Shown: positions 19,351 through 28,591, counted from the first letter of the stretch. The stretch is 38,705 nt of DNA from Clostridium sp. (GCF_026168755.1 NZ_JAPFDR010000027.1:1-38705), one strand, 5' to 3'. Numbers and translations: made by a program. The notes: generated by a model from the letters alone, not told the origin.

Positions 19351-20511
19351 TTATGCTCCAATTAAATTCTTAACTTCATCATAATATTTTTCTATCTTAT
19401 CTAGTACATCCGTGTCTTCTGATATTTTTGATATCTCTGCTATAGATTCTCTTATACCTTTTTCTTTAATTAGACTTTGTAGTTCTCTACTTTGTGCATC
19501 TTCTTTATTATCATAATGAAGTGCAGCTCCTACTCCTAATAATAAACTATCTGTTTCTATATTGAAACCTCTTGCTGTTATTAAAGGTTTAATTAATCTA
19601 TCATTTTCATTTAATTTTCTTAAAGGCTCTCTACCAACTCTAGCAACATCATCTTTTAAATATGGATTTTTAAATCTACCTATTATCTTATCAATATATT
19701 TAAGATGTGCTTCTTCATCAAAGTTATATTTAGCTATTAATCCTTGTCCGCTTTCTGTCATAGCCTTCTTAACAAAATCATATATAACTTCATCTTTTAT
19801 ACTTTCATCTATTGTGCTATATCCCTTTAAATATCCAAAGTATGCTGTTATAGCATGTCCAGTGTTTAATGTAAATAGCTTTCTTTCTATATAAGCCATT
19901 AAATTATCAGCTAAATTCATACCTTCAATTTGTGGTATTGAACCCTTAAAGGCATTTTCTTCAACATTCCATTCATAAAATCTTTCAACAACTACATCTA
20001 GAATATTTTCACTTTGAACTGGTGGTACAATTCTATCAACTGAACAATTAGGGAAACCTACAAATTCTTCTAAGTATTGTACTTCTTCTTCATTTAAATA
20101 TTTCTTAACTTCTTCTTCTAACTGTGAGCTAGCTTTTATAGCATTTTCACAAGCTATTATATTTAAGAATGATTTTAGTCCTGCTTCTTTTCTTAATTGT
20201 ATTCCTTTTGCTATTGTTGGTGCTATTCTTGGTAATACTACTGGGCCTACTGCTGTTGTTATTATTTCAGATTCAACAATTTCTTTTAATATATCATCAC
20301 TAGTTGATATAACACCACTTATATTTTCTATTTTCTCTTCTGTACATTCTACATCCATAACATGTATAGTATAGAACTTATCCTCATTTATCTTTTCTAT
20401 TATTTCTTTATTTACATCTGCAAATACTACATGATATCCAGCCTTTGAAAGTAATGCTCCTATAAAACCTCTACCTATGTTTCCAGCTCCAAATTGAATT
20501 GCTTTTTTCAT
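19351..20511 (-). CDS. mtlD: Mannitol-1-phosphate 5-dehydrogenase
   Basis: This enzyme oxidises the mannitol 1-phosphate made by the PTS to fructose 6-phosphate with NAD+ in the cytoplasm. The 386-residue length is normal. The N-terminal nucleotide fold IQFGAGNIGRGFIGALL is the family signature. The catalytic region around KLFTLNTGHAITAYFGYLKG (about residues 212-231) contains the Lys and His residues typical of polyol-specific long-chain dehydrogenases. The ATG follows AGGGGG at 8 bases and lies 17 bases after the mtlA stop, so mtlA and mtlD are surely one unit. Nothing is missing or broken. Confidence 0.96.
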   Translation of the reverse strand: MKKAIQFGAGNIGRGFIGALLSKAGYHVVFADVNKEIIEKINEDKFYTIHVMDVECTEEKIENISGVISTSDDILKEIVESEIITTAVGPVVLPRIAPTIAKGIQLRKEAGLKSFLNIIACENAIKASSQLEEEVKKYLNEEEVQYLEEFVGFPNCSVDRIVPPVQSENILDVVVERFYEWNVEENAFKGSIPQIEGMNLADNLMAYIERKLFTLNTGHAITAYFGYLKGYSTIDESIKDEVIYDFVKKAMTESGQGLIAKYNFDEEAHLKYIDKIIGRFKNPYLKDDVARVGREPLRKLNENDRLIKPLITARGFNIETDSLLLGVGAALHYDNKEDAQSRELQSLIKEKGIRESIAEISKISEDTDVLDKIEKYYDEVKNLIGA

Positions 20512-20528
20512 ATTTAATTCCCCCTATA

Positions 20529-22376
20529 CTATTTATTAAATGTACCTAATATATCAGATTTATTTTTTGTATTTTTAAGTTTTTGAACTAAACTTTCATC
20601 TTCTAATGAAGTTGCTATATTAGATAAAATTTCAAGGTGATCGTCTCCAACTCCAGCTATACCTATTACTAAGTAAGCTAATTCATCTCCAAACATAACT
20701 CCATTTGGATATTGAAGAACTACTATTCCAGACTCTTTAACTTCCTTCTTAGCTTCTCCAACTCCATGAGGAATAGCTATACCCATTCCTATATAAGTAG
20801 ATACAATCTTTTCTCTTTCAAGCATTGCATCAACATATTCATTATTTACATAACCTTCTTTAGCTAAAAGCTCTCCTGCTTTAGTTATAGCCTCTTCTTT
20901 AGTAACACTTTCTAATCCTAAAACTATATTACTTTCTTTTAATATTGAGCTTTCTTTTGCTTTTACTGTCTCTGTAGCAGATACCTCTTCGATTGTTATA
21001 GCTTCTTCTTTTGCTTCAACTCCATTAGCTCTTTCTTTTAAGCTCTTATATAGCTCGTCTAACTTTGGATCTTGTAAGAAGTTTTCTATAAATACATGGT
21101 CAGCTTGTGGTGAATTTTTCTTAGCTCTTTCAACTAACTTAACATGGCTAACAACTATATCTGCATCATTTGGAATAGTATCTACTGATGAATTTGCTAC
21201 AGTTATATTTAATCCTAAATTCTTTATTCTATTTCTGAATTTTGTTGCTCCCATTGCACTTGATCCCATACCAGCATCACATGCAAATATAATCTTATTT
21301 ATAGTATTTCTTTCAACTACTGATAAATTTACTTCAACATCTTCATTATTTTCAGTTTCATCATTAATTCCTTTAGCTGCCCTTCTAACTAATGGAGCCG
21401 CAACTACAAATGAAACTACTGTTGAGACTACAATCCCTAATAATACTGGTAATAATCCACCCTTTGGTGCTAAGGCTAAAATTGCAAGTACACTTCCTGG
21501 TGATGGTGTTGCTACTAATCCTGCTTTAAATATTGAGAATACTAATATTCCTGCTGCACTACCAACGATTGGTGCTAATATTAATACTGGATTCATTAAT
21601 ACATATGGGAAGTAAATTTCATGAATACCACCTAATGCATGAATTATAGCTGCACCTGGAGCTGATTGTTTCATTGCTCCTTTACTATACATACAATATG
21701 CTAATAATATTCCTAGTCCTGGTCCTGGGTTAGCTTCTAATAAATACATTATAGATTTACCCATCTCTTTAGTTTGTTCTATTCCTATTGGTCCTATTAT
21801 TCCATGATTAATTGCATTATTTAAGAATAATACTTTTGCTGGTTCTATAAATATTGATACTAAAGGAAGTAACCCCTTACTTATAATTATTTCAACACCT
21901 GCTTTAAGAGTTCCAGTTACGATAACAACTACTGGGCCAACTGCATAAAATCCAAAAATCGCAAGTAACATACCTAAAATTCCTACTGAGAAATTGTTAA
22001 CTAACATCTCAAATCCAGCTGGAATTTTTCCTTCAACTGCTTGGTCAAACTTTTTAATAACGTATCCAGCCAATGGCCCCATTATCATGGCACCAATGAA
22101 CATTGGAATATCTGCTCCAACTATAACCCCTGTTGTAGCAACTGCAGCTATAACACCACCTCTTGCTCCACCAACAACTCTACCTCCAGTAAAACCTACT
22201 AATAAAGGTAATAAATATTTAAGCATTGGATCTACCATTGACCCTAACTGTTCATTAGGGAACCACCCTGCTGGTATAAATAATGCTGTTATAAATCCCC
22301 ATGCTATAAACGCTCCTATATTTGGCATTACCATTCCACTTAAGAATTTACCAAACTTTTGTACTTTCTCCTTCAT
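20529..22376 (-). CDS. mtlA: Mannitol-specific PTS permease, EIICBA fusion
   Basis: This 615-residue membrane protein imports mannitol and phosphorylates it to mannitol 1-phosphate. EIIC (about 1-335) has GADIPMFIGAM with Asp89, NNAINHGIIGPIGIEQ, LEANPGPGLG and GGIHEIYFPYV, all as in E. coli MtlA. EIIB has the phospho-cysteine Cys366 (FACDAGMGSSAMGA). EIIA at the C-terminus has the phospho-histidine His537 (IAIPHGV). Many Bacillota carry EIIA as a separate mtlF; here it is fused, and no mtlF is present. The GGAGGG ribosome binding site overlaps the mtlR stop (ATG GAG GGA TAG), 7 bases from mtlA, which suggests translational coupling. The spacing from GGAGGG to ATG is long, about 11 bases. Confidence 0.95.
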   Translation of the reverse strand: MKEKVQKFGKFLSGMVMPNIGAFIAWGFITALFIPAGWFPNEQLGSMVDPMLKYLLPLLVGFTGGRVVGGARGGVIAAVATTGVIVGADIPMFIGAMIMGPLAGYVIKKFDQAVEGKIPAGFEMLVNNFSVGILGMLLAIFGFYAVGPVVVIVTGTLKAGVEIIISKGLLPLVSIFIEPAKVLFLNNAINHGIIGPIGIEQTKEMGKSIMYLLEANPGPGLGILLAYCMYSKGAMKQSAPGAAIIHALGGIHEIYFPYVLMNPVLILAPIVGSAAGILVFSIFKAGLVATPSPGSVLAILALAPKGGLLPVLLGIVVSTVVSFVVAAPLVRRAAKGINDETENNEDVEVNLSVVERNTINKIIFACDAGMGSSAMGATKFRNRIKNLGLNITVANSSVDTIPNDADIVVSHVKLVERAKKNSPQADHVFIENFLQDPKLDELYKSLKERANGVEAKEEAITIEEVSATETVKAKESSILKESNIVLGLESVTKEEAITKAGELLAKEGYVNNEYVDAMLEREKIVSTYIGMGIAIPHGVGEAKKEVKESGIVVLQYPNGVMFGDELAYLVIGIAGVGDDHLEILSNIATSLEDESLVQKLKNTKNKSDILGTFNK

Positions 22377-22383
22377 AATATAT

Positions 22384-24498
22384 CTATCCCTCCATTATTT
22401 CTTTCAATTGTCTTCTATAAAAGTCACTTAAAACAATTTCTAAGCTCTTTTTTAAATTACTTTCATTATCTTCTTTAATTACTTTTCTAAAACTTTCTTT
22501 TTCTATTATTTCACTACTAATATGTCCCATAATATCTATTTGCATTTGAGTAGTATTTTCTGGTATTAACGAAACTATTGCATAATCAATCTTCTTTTCC
22601 TCTTCTATAAAAGTATTATTTAATCTTAATACACCAAATTTACATCCAAAAACATTTTCATTTCTACAATGTAAAAACATCATATCAAAAGAACTTATAT
22701 AAGTACTTGAAATACCTTCTCTTTCTATTAATGACTTTTCAATACTTTCTGCTTGCTCAGCATTTTCAGCAAAAATCTTACTAGCTTCTTTTATAATAGA
22801 CTTGGTAGAATCTATTGATTCTAATTCTTTTACCTTAACATTTTCTAATATTTTTATAATATCTGCTCCTAAACTAGTAATTGATTCTATTTTTTCCTTG
22901 TTACATCTTGACTCTTTGTTTTTCAAAACCTTATGTACCCTATCTTTGGATAACCTATGTATAAAATCTTTAAGTATAATCTTATCTCTCTCTAAAAATA
23001 TTGGATTTACGCATACATATTTATAATCTACTTCCAAATCAATATTTGTTATTATGAAATCAATTCCTTGTCTTTTTAAGTTATCAATATCTATGTTTAT
23101 AGCTGATATAGTTCCTTTTATATCTAGGTTATCAAATTCTTTTTTTACATTTGCAGCTAAAAGTCTTGATGTTCCTATTCCAGTTGGACACGCTATTACT
23201 ACTGAAAATCTTTCGTTTTTTATATTTTCTTCTAGAGCAGCTGCAATATGAATTGCAACATATGCTACCTCTGATTCAGGAATTTTATCTATATTAGTTA
23301 TTTTCTTTAAAATCTCGCAAGCTTTTTCACAAGATTTATATACATCACTATATTGTTCCTTTATCTTATCTAATAGCGGGTTTCTTATATTTAGCTTCAT
23401 AGTAAGTCTACTTACTGCTGGTACTAAATGATTTAATAAATCTGTACTTAACTTTTTACGATTTTTAATTTCCACACCAAAATCTTTTTCAACCTCTAAT
23501 ATTATATAGTTAACAATTTGCTTAATATCTAAGTTATCTAAATTAATATCATTTTCAACTTTACTTAACCTAAGTTTTGCTCCCTTTAAATGCATTGTTA
23601 TATACCCAATTTCATCTTTTGGAATTTGTATATCAAAACTTTTTTCTAAGTCTCTTGATATTTTTTCTCCCAAAGAAAATTCTGGTGAAAACTGCAATTC
23701 ATTAAGTGCATCTTTATCCATTACTATTTTTTCATTATTTTTTATTCTTTGAACAGCTAAAGATAAATGTACAACTAGTCCTATATAAGCGCTATCTGAC
23801 ATTTTAAATTCATATTGATTTTCTAAGTCAGAAAGTATACTTTCTATATCTTTAATTATTGATTTATCAATAAACTTTAACAGTCTATTTTCTATAGATA
23901 GCTCTATCATATCTTTGTTTCTATTACTTCCCAATGAATCTTTTAATAAGCTAATCATTTCTTTTTCTTCTAAAGTGTCATACAACATATTTGATAATGC
24001 TTTTCTATAATTTTTCTCTTCACCTTCTAGATAAATTCCTAACCCTTGTTTTCTAACAAGCTTTATATTAAAGCCTGTTAACCATTCTTCTATACTATCT
24101 AAATCATTGCTTAATGTTCCTTCTGATACTTTTAAGATAGAAGTGAAGTAAAATAACTTTAGTGGCTCTTTGTTTATTAATAATTCTCCTAGTATAATTC
24201 TTTGTCTTTCTTCTTTACTATAATCTTTTTCTACATTTTCAATCTCTAGAAGTTCCAATATTAATTGTTGATTTTCTAAGTTTTCATCTATTATTAATCC
24301 AACACCAGGTTTCTTAATAAAGTTAAAACCATTTTCATCTAACCACTTTTCAATTTTAGGTATTTCTCTTAATACCGTTCTTGAACTTATATTTAATTTT
24401 TCAGCTATTGTTGAAACAGTTATAGGATTTTTAATAGTTGATTTAGTTAAAATTTTTATTATTTCTTTTTGTCTAGACATTAATTTGCTCTTTCTCAT
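22384..24498 (-). CDS. mtlR: Mannitol operon activator with PRD and PTS-like domains
   Basis: This 704-residue DNA-binding regulator belongs to the MtlR/LevR-like group of PRD proteins. The order is: N-terminal helix-turn-helix (about 10-60, TVSTIAEKLNISSRTVLREI), a second winged-helix region (to about 170), PRD1 (about 195-300, VHLSLAVQRIKNN), PRD2 (about 310-415, EVAYVAIHIAAALE), an EIIB-like domain with CPTGIGTSRLLAANV (about 425-510), and a C-terminal EIIA-like domain (about 555-700). In Bacillus MtlR, PRD histidine phosphorylation and the EIIB/EIIA-like domains set activity according to mannitol flux; the same control is inferred here. It is the first gene of the unit and overlaps the mtlA ribosome binding site. 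The ATG follows GGGAG at good spacing. It presumably controls its own operon. Confidence 0.92.
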   Translation of the reverse strand: MRKSKLMSRQKEIIKILTKSTIKNPITVSTIAEKLNISSRTVLREIPKIEKWLDENGFNFIKKPGVGLIIDENLENQQLILELLEIENVEKDYSKEERQRIILGELLINKEPLKLFYFTSILKVSEGTLSNDLDSIEEWLTGFNIKLVRKQGLGIYLEGEEKNYRKALSNMLYDTLEEKEMISLLKDSLGSNRNKDMIELSIENRLLKFIDKSIIKDIESILSDLENQYEFKMSDSAYIGLVVHLSLAVQRIKNNEKIVMDKDALNELQFSPEFSLGEKISRDLEKSFDIQIPKDEIGYITMHLKGAKLRLSKVENDINLDNLDIKQIVNYIILEVEKDFGVEIKNRKKLSTDLLNHLVPAVSRLTMKLNIRNPLLDKIKEQYSDVYKSCEKACEILKKITNIDKIPESEVAYVAIHIAAALEENIKNERFSVVIACPTGIGTSRLLAANVKKEFDNLDIKGTISAINIDIDNLKRQGIDFIITNIDLEVDYKYVCVNPIFLERDKIILKDFIHRLSKDRVHKVLKNKESRCNKEKIESITSLGADIIKILENVKVKELESIDSTKSIIKEASKIFAENAEQAESIEKSLIEREGISSTYISSFDMMFLHCRNENVFGCKFGVLRLNNTFIEEEKKIDYAIVSLIPENTTQMQIDIMGHISSEIIEKESFRKVIKEDNESNLKKSLEIVLSDFYRRQLKEIMEG

Positions 24499-24510
24499 AA
24501 CTATCTCCCA

Positions 24511-24639
24511 TTAGTGACATTTTTAAATATCAACTACTTACAAGTTTATTTTATATTTTTTATTCGTTTACATCAATTGAATCATATACTACTAATGTCC
24601 TTAATACTTAGTGACAAATTTAAATAGTTAATGACATAA
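24511..24639 (-). promoter_or_regulatory. mtlR promoter region with repeated TTARTGACA boxes
   Basis: A promoter candidate on the minus strand has TTGATG (24571-24576) and TAAAAT (24548-24553) with 17-base spacing. The 9-mer TTARTGACA occurs at 24511-24519 (between promoter and start codon), 24608-24616 and 24628-24636 (20 bases apart, on the same face of DNA, upstream of the -35), with a diverged inverse copy at 24593-24600. The same box recurs upstream of glmS. This looks like an operator array. A half-matching cre-like TGTAAACG overlaps the -35 region. Confidence 0.45.
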
Positions 24640-24706
24640 TTACAATTTTATGTACCTATACCAATATTTATTGTTTACTTTTTTATATTTTTTATGCAAA
24701 TAAAAA

Positions 24707-24752
24707 AATATAAGTTATCTTTTGGTAATATGTGCAAAAGATAACTTATATT
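24707..24752 (-). terminator. Terminator after the DUF4176 gene
   Basis: Perfect 17-bp arms AATATAAGTTATCTTTT (24707-24723) and 24736-24752 enclose a 12-base loop. On the minus strand the stem is followed by a run of T. It lies 18 bases after the stop at 24771. Confidence 0.85.
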
Positions 24753-24770
24753 CCGTTAATTTATTATTCA

Positions 24771-25043
24771 TTATTTTTGTAATTTTTTTAGAGCAACTCT
24801 AAATGCTTCATCTTCTAAATCAGTATAACCTTCAAAAACTACTTCTTCTATATCTTCATTATTAAATAAAAATGTATACCCCTCTCCTAAGTATCCTTCT
24901 GGATATAATACGCCTAAATAATCCCACAACTTCTCTTCTTTGCCTTGTAATTGCATTCTTCCAATGACCATAAGCTTTTTATATCCTTCTTTTAAAACTA
25001 CAATACTTCCTATAGGTAGAAGAACTTCTTCATTATTGATCAC
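24771..25043 (-). CDS. DUF4176 family protein, orphan
   Basis: The 90-residue protein fits DUF4176: LLPIGSIVVLKEGYKKLMVIGR at the start, then a YLGVLYPEGYLG segment and FNNEDIEEVVFEGY. Members of this family are often encoded beside type VII (ESX/WXG100) secretion genes in Bacillota. No such gene is visible here, so its role is open. The start codon is GTG at 25043, supported by AGGAGG seven bases upstream; no in-frame ATG fits. It is a single-gene unit with a strong terminator, between glmS and the mannitol operon. The family is fairly clear; the function is unknown. Confidence 0.8.
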   Translation of the reverse strand: MINNEEVLLPIGSIVVLKEGYKKLMVIGRMQLQGKEEKLWDYLGVLYPEGYLGEGYTFLFNNEDIEEVVFEGYTDLEDEAFRVALKKLQK

Positions 25044-25138
25044 TTATATACCTCCTATAACTCAACACATTATATATATATCGCTATTTTATTATACATA
25101 CTTATTTAAATTTATTGTAGATATTTTTAAAATAATTT

Positions 25139-25190
25139 AAACTAGACCATGTATAAATATACTATTCATCATTTATACATAGCCTAGTTT
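25139..25190 (-). terminator. Terminator after glmS
   Basis: AAACTAG-ACC-ATGTATAAAT pairs with ATTTATACAT-AGC-CTAGTTT with a short mismatch in the stem and a 12-base loop, 34 bases after the glmS stop. T-rich DNA follows on both sides. Confidence 0.7.
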
Positions 25191-25223
25191 ATCATTTTTT
25201 ATAATTCATTTTTATTATAATTA

Positions 25224-27050
25224 TTATTCAACAGTTACTGATTTTGCAAGATTTCTTGGCTTATCTATATCACAGCCTCTTTCTTTTGCTACATAGTATG
25301 CTAATAACTGTAATACAACAGCTCCTAATACTGGTGCCATTCTAGTACAAATTTGAGGTATTCTTATGATTTCATCAAAAATAGATGAATCTAATTCTTC
25401 TCCTTCATAAGCTACACCTATAATTTCAGCTCCTCTAGATTTAACTTCTCTAATATTACTAATCATTTTATCTTTTAAATTAGTTTGAGTCAATAATGCT
25501 ATTATTTTAGTTCCTGGTTCTATTAAAGCTATAGTTCCATGTTTAAGTTCTCCTCCAGCATATGCTTCTGAATGAATATATGCTATTTCTTTTATTTTAA
25601 GAGAACCTTCTATTGCTAATGCATAGTCAACATCTCTTCCTAAATAAAATAAATCTTTCTCTTGAGCTATAATTTTAGCAATCTCTGCAATCTGTGTCTT
25701 TTTCTTTAATACATCTTCTATCTTATTAGGTAATTCTAATAAAGCATTCTTAATTTCAATTTCATCCTCAGATTTTAATAATCCTTTTAAATCTGCTAAA
25801 TACATACCTAATAAATTCATAACAACAGTTTGAGTTGTATAAGCCTTAGTTGATGCAACTGCAATCTCTGGTCCAGCCATAGTATATATTACGTTGTCAG
25901 CTTCTCTAGAAATACTACTTCCAACAACATTAGTTATAGCTAATGTTTTAGCTCCTATTTTCTTCGCATCTCTAAGAACTGCTAATGTATCAGCTGTTTC
26001 TCCTGATTGACTTAGTGTTACTATAAGAGTTTTGTTTGTTACTATTGGATTTCTATATCTAAACTCAGAAGCAATGGCTACTTCAACTGGTATTCTTGCT
26101 AAATCTTCAATTGCTACTTTTCCAATTAAACCTGCATTATATGCTGTTCCACATGCAATAATATAAATTCTATCTATTTCTTCTAACTCTTCTCTTGTAA
26201 GTTTAAAATCACCTAAGTTAATCTTTTCATTTAAGGATACTCTTCCTGCCATTGTATCTTTAATAGCCTTTGGTTGCTCATGAATTTCCTTTAACATGAA
26301 TGAATCATAACCACCTTTTTCTGCTGCATCCTCATTCCAAGTTACTTTATATATATCTTTATTTATTCTTTCACCATTTGCTTTAAATATCTTTACACCT
26401 TCATTAGTTAATACTACAAACTCATTATCTTCTAAAAGATAAATATCTCTAGTGTAATTCAACACTGCTGGTATATCTGATGCTATAAATGATTCACCAT
26501 TACCTATTCCAACTATTAATGGACTATCTTTTCTAACAGCTACTATTTTATCTGGTTCTTGTCCACAAACCACTCCTAAAGCATAACTTCCTTCTAATTT
26601 TTCAGTAGCCTTTACTACAGCTTCTAAAAGATCTCCATTATAATAATAGTGAATTAAATTAGGTATTACTTCTGTATCTGTCGCTGATTTAAATTCATAT
26701 CCTTCACTCTTTAACCATTTTGTAAGTTCATTATAATTTTCAATAATACCATTATGAACTACAGTAATATCCCCTTTTGATGTTTGATGTGGATGTGAAT
26801 TTACATCTGAAGGCTCTCCATGTGTTGCCCATCTTGTATGACCAATTCCTATGGTTCCATCTGCTGAATTATTCTCTAACTCTTCAACAAGATTTGATAA
26901 ACGCCCTTTATGCTTTCTTATTTCAACAGATCCGTTATTAATAACAGCTATTCCTGCTGAATCATATCCTCTATACTCTAATTTTGATAATCCTTCTATT
27001 AAAAAATTACTAGCTTTCTTATTTCCTATATAACCAACTATTCCGCACAT
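25224..27050 (-). CDS. glmS: Glutamine--fructose-6-phosphate aminotransferase (isomerizing)
   Basis: GlmS makes glucosamine 6-phosphate from fructose 6-phosphate and glutamine, the first step toward UDP-GlcNAc for peptidoglycan. The true start is ATG 27050 (MCGIVGYIG), because Cys2 must become the N-terminal nucleophile after methionine removal; AAGGAAG lies 7 bases upstream. An in-frame ATG six codons earlier would bury it. The N-terminal glutaminase domain (about 1-240) shows GHTRWATHGEP and the HNGIIENY motif. Two SIS isomerase domains follow (SQSGETADTLAVLR near 345 and a second copy near 460-590). It ends DIDKPRNLAKSVTVE, the usual GlmS C-terminus. The ribozyme upstream ties its mRNA stability to glucosamine 6-phosphate. 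Confidence 0.97.
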   Translation of the reverse strand: MCGIVGYIGNKKASNFLIEGLSKLEYRGYDSAGIAVINNGSVEIRKHKGRLSNLVEELENNSADGTIGIGHTRWATHGEPSDVNSHPHQTSKGDITVVHNGIIENYNELTKWLKSEGYEFKSATDTEVIPNLIHYYYNGDLLEAVVKATEKLEGSYALGVVCGQEPDKIVAVRKDSPLIVGIGNGESFIASDIPAVLNYTRDIYLLEDNEFVVLTNEGVKIFKANGERINKDIYKVTWNEDAAEKGGYDSFMLKEIHEQPKAIKDTMAGRVSLNEKINLGDFKLTREELEEIDRIYIIACGTAYNAGLIGKVAIEDLARIPVEVAIASEFRYRNPIVTNKTLIVTLSQSGETADTLAVLRDAKKIGAKTLAITNVVGSSISREADNVIYTMAGPEIAVASTKAYTTQTVVMNLLGMYLADLKGLLKSEDEIEIKNALLELPNKIEDVLKKKTQIAEIAKIIAQEKDLFYLGRDVDYALAIEGSLKIKEIAYIHSEAYAGGELKHGTIALIEPGTKIIALLTQTNLKDKMISNIREVKSRGAEIIGVAYEGEELDSSIFDEIIRIPQICTRMAPVLGAVVLQLLAYYVAKERGCDIDKPRNLAKSVTVE

Positions 27051-27179
27051 ATAAAATCTTCCTTCCATATTTCAATTTTTTCTATATTTTATAAATTTTC
27101 TTGTGCTAATTTAATGCAAACATTAAAAAAGTATAGACTAATGCTCGGACATCAAAAAAACACAATGAAGGTTTTAACA

Positions 27180-27310
27180 CCAAACTAGACTTGTCCTACA
27201 AATCACTTCGTAGTTTTACTAGTCGCTAACGGTAGTGCGATACCGTGGGGCACCCGCCGAAGTATTCGATACTCCCCATCCTCGTCAACTCATAAGAGTT
27301 CTGGCGCTTT
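27180..27310 (-). ncRNA. glmS ribozyme
   Basis: On the minus strand the core starts AGCGCCAGAACT, with cleavage expected just before GCGCC (around 27308/27307). GTTGACGAGGATGGGG, TATCGA, TTCGGCGGGTGCCCC and a GTTAGCGACTAGTAAAACTAC segment follow, the usual order of the glmS ribozyme. The last helix closes with AAGTCTAGT. It lies in the 5' leader about 130 bases before the glmS start. Glucosamine 6-phosphate acts as cofactor for self-cleavage, after which the downstream mRNA is degraded; in B. subtilis that decay needs RNase J, also encoded here. The 3' boundary is estimated. Confidence 0.95.
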
Positions 27311-27378
27311 AAATTTAATTTTTAATTAAAAACTCTCTCTTTTAATCACTCCTTTATTCTTAATTTAATGAAACTGAT

Positions 27379-27408
27379 ATTATACTTACATAAAACAACT
27401 TAATTCAA
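27379..27408 (-). promoter_or_regulatory. Promoter candidate for glmS
   Basis: TTGAAT (27403-27408) and TATAAT (27379-27384) on the minus strand are 18 bases apart. Transcription would start about 65 bases before the ribozyme core, which gives the short leader expected upstream of the cleavage site. Confidence 0.45.
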
Positions 27409-27491
27409 AATCTTTTTTTATTTTTGTAAATATAATTACTTTTATTTTATCTTTATAAAATTCTAACTTCAATTAATAGATATTATATAAA

Positions 27492-27513
27492 TGTCACTAA
27501 GTAATTAATGACA
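27492..27513. promoter_or_regulatory. Inverted pair of TTARTGACA boxes upstream of glmS
   Basis: TGTCACTAA (27492-27500) and TTAATGACA (27505-27513) face each other across 4 bases, forming a 22-bp near-palindrome. It is followed by AATTTAAAT, as at the mtlR box at 24608. It sits about 84 bases upstream of the glmS -35 box. A bound regulator is inference. Confidence 0.4.
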
Positions 27514-27585
27514 AATTTAAATATTTAATCACTCACCAATAAGGTCTTCATAAAATTTAAGTCCTTTTTCATTTAGTATAAAAAA

Positions 27586-27616
27586 AATAACAAGCTTCTT
27601 ATAAAAACTTGTTATT
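27586..27616 (-). terminator. Terminator after the HAD phosphatase gene
   Basis: AATAACAAG and CTTGTTATT form a perfect 9-bp stem with a 13-base loop, 11 bases after the stop at 27627. A long run of T follows on the minus strand. Confidence 0.85.
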
Positions 27617-27626
27617 CGATAATTTT

Positions 27627-28487
27627 TTACATTTCTAATGCTTTATAAATAGCCTTTGCTACCCCATCATTATTATTAGTATCAGTAATGTACTTTGCAA
27701 TTTCTTTAATCTCAGGAATTGCATTTTCCATAGCATAAGAGTTTTCAAATTCAGTAAACATTGAGTAATCATTAAAACTATCTCCTAGTACTATTACTTC
27801 ACTTTTATCTATCCCCATCTTTTTAATAGTTTTAGCTAGTATTAATCCCTTTTGAGCTTTAATATCGCTTATTTCAATATCATTAGAAAAAGTAGATGCT
27901 ACTGCTAAATCTGATGTATTCTCTCTTAACTTATCTTTTAATTCTGCTATTAATTTTTCATCATTATCGAAAGTAACTATTTTTAATACTTCTACATTAC
28001 TTTCTAATATTTCATAAATATTATCTATCTCCTTCATCCCTCTTTCCTTATGGAACTTTGCAACAAATTTCTTTACCTCTTCTTCAGTCATCGTAGGATT
28101 AAATAACTTAAACCTATCAATAATAGCCTTTTTATCACTTTCTTTATTAGTTATATAAGAACCATTATTAGTCATTAATTGTATACATAAACCAGCTTCA
28201 TTTAATATATCAAATGCTCTTTTTACGCTTTTCTTATTCATATATACACTTTCAATTATATTTCCATTTACATCCCTATATTCTGCACCATTGCTTAAAA
28301 TACACTCACACTTTAAATTACATTCTTCTAAATATGATTTTACAGCACCATAATCTCTTCCTGTCACAATTGTGAAATGTCTTCCCATTTCTTGTGCTTT
28401 TCTTATAGCTTTTAAATTTTCTTCCGATATCATATGATCATCATTTAGTAAAGTTCCATCCATATCACTTGCTATTAATTTTATCAT
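27627..28487 (-). CDS. Cof-type HAD-superfamily phosphatase
   Basis: The 286-residue cytoplasmic protein belongs to the Cof/YidA (HAD IIB) phosphatases. Motif I DMDGTLL has the nucleophile Asp8 and general acid Asp10. Motif II is in IVTGRDY. The C2-type cap fills about 85-190. Motif III Lys is in KAQKGLIL, and motif IV is GDSFNDYSMF. Such enzymes remove phosphate from sugar phosphates, FMN or pyridoxal phosphate with low specificity, so the substrate cannot be predicted. The ATG follows GAGGGG. The gene is upstream of glmS on the same strand but has its own strong terminator, so it is not part of the glmS transcript. Confidence 0.92.
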   Translation of the reverse strand: MIKLIASDMDGTLLNDDHMISEENLKAIRKAQEMGRHFTIVTGRDYGAVKSYLEECNLKCECILSNGAEYRDVNGNIIESVYMNKKSVKRAFDILNEAGLCIQLMTNNGSYITNKESDKKAIIDRFKLFNPTMTEEEVKKFVAKFHKERGMKEIDNIYEILESNVEVLKIVTFDNDEKLIAELKDKLRENTSDLAVASTFSNDIEISDIKAQKGLILAKTIKKMGIDKSEVIVLGDSFNDYSMFTEFENSYAMENAIPEIKEIAKYITDTNNNDGVAKAIYKALEM

Positions 28488-28591
28488 AACTTAATCCCCT
28501 CTTCCTTCTTCTATCGTATTCATATTTATTATATCAAAGTTTTCTTATATTTATCTAAATATTACTATTTAAAATTTTATTTATAATAAAC

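Noticed and set aside
24565..24580. CcpA (cre) site near mtlR
   Set aside because: Only the left half (TGTAAACG) fits; the right half mismatches, so it is mentioned with the promoter but not called separately.
27050..27068. Upstream ATG as the start of glmS
   Set aside because: It would place six residues before the catalytic cysteine, which must be N-terminal, and the ribosome binding site fits the later ATG.
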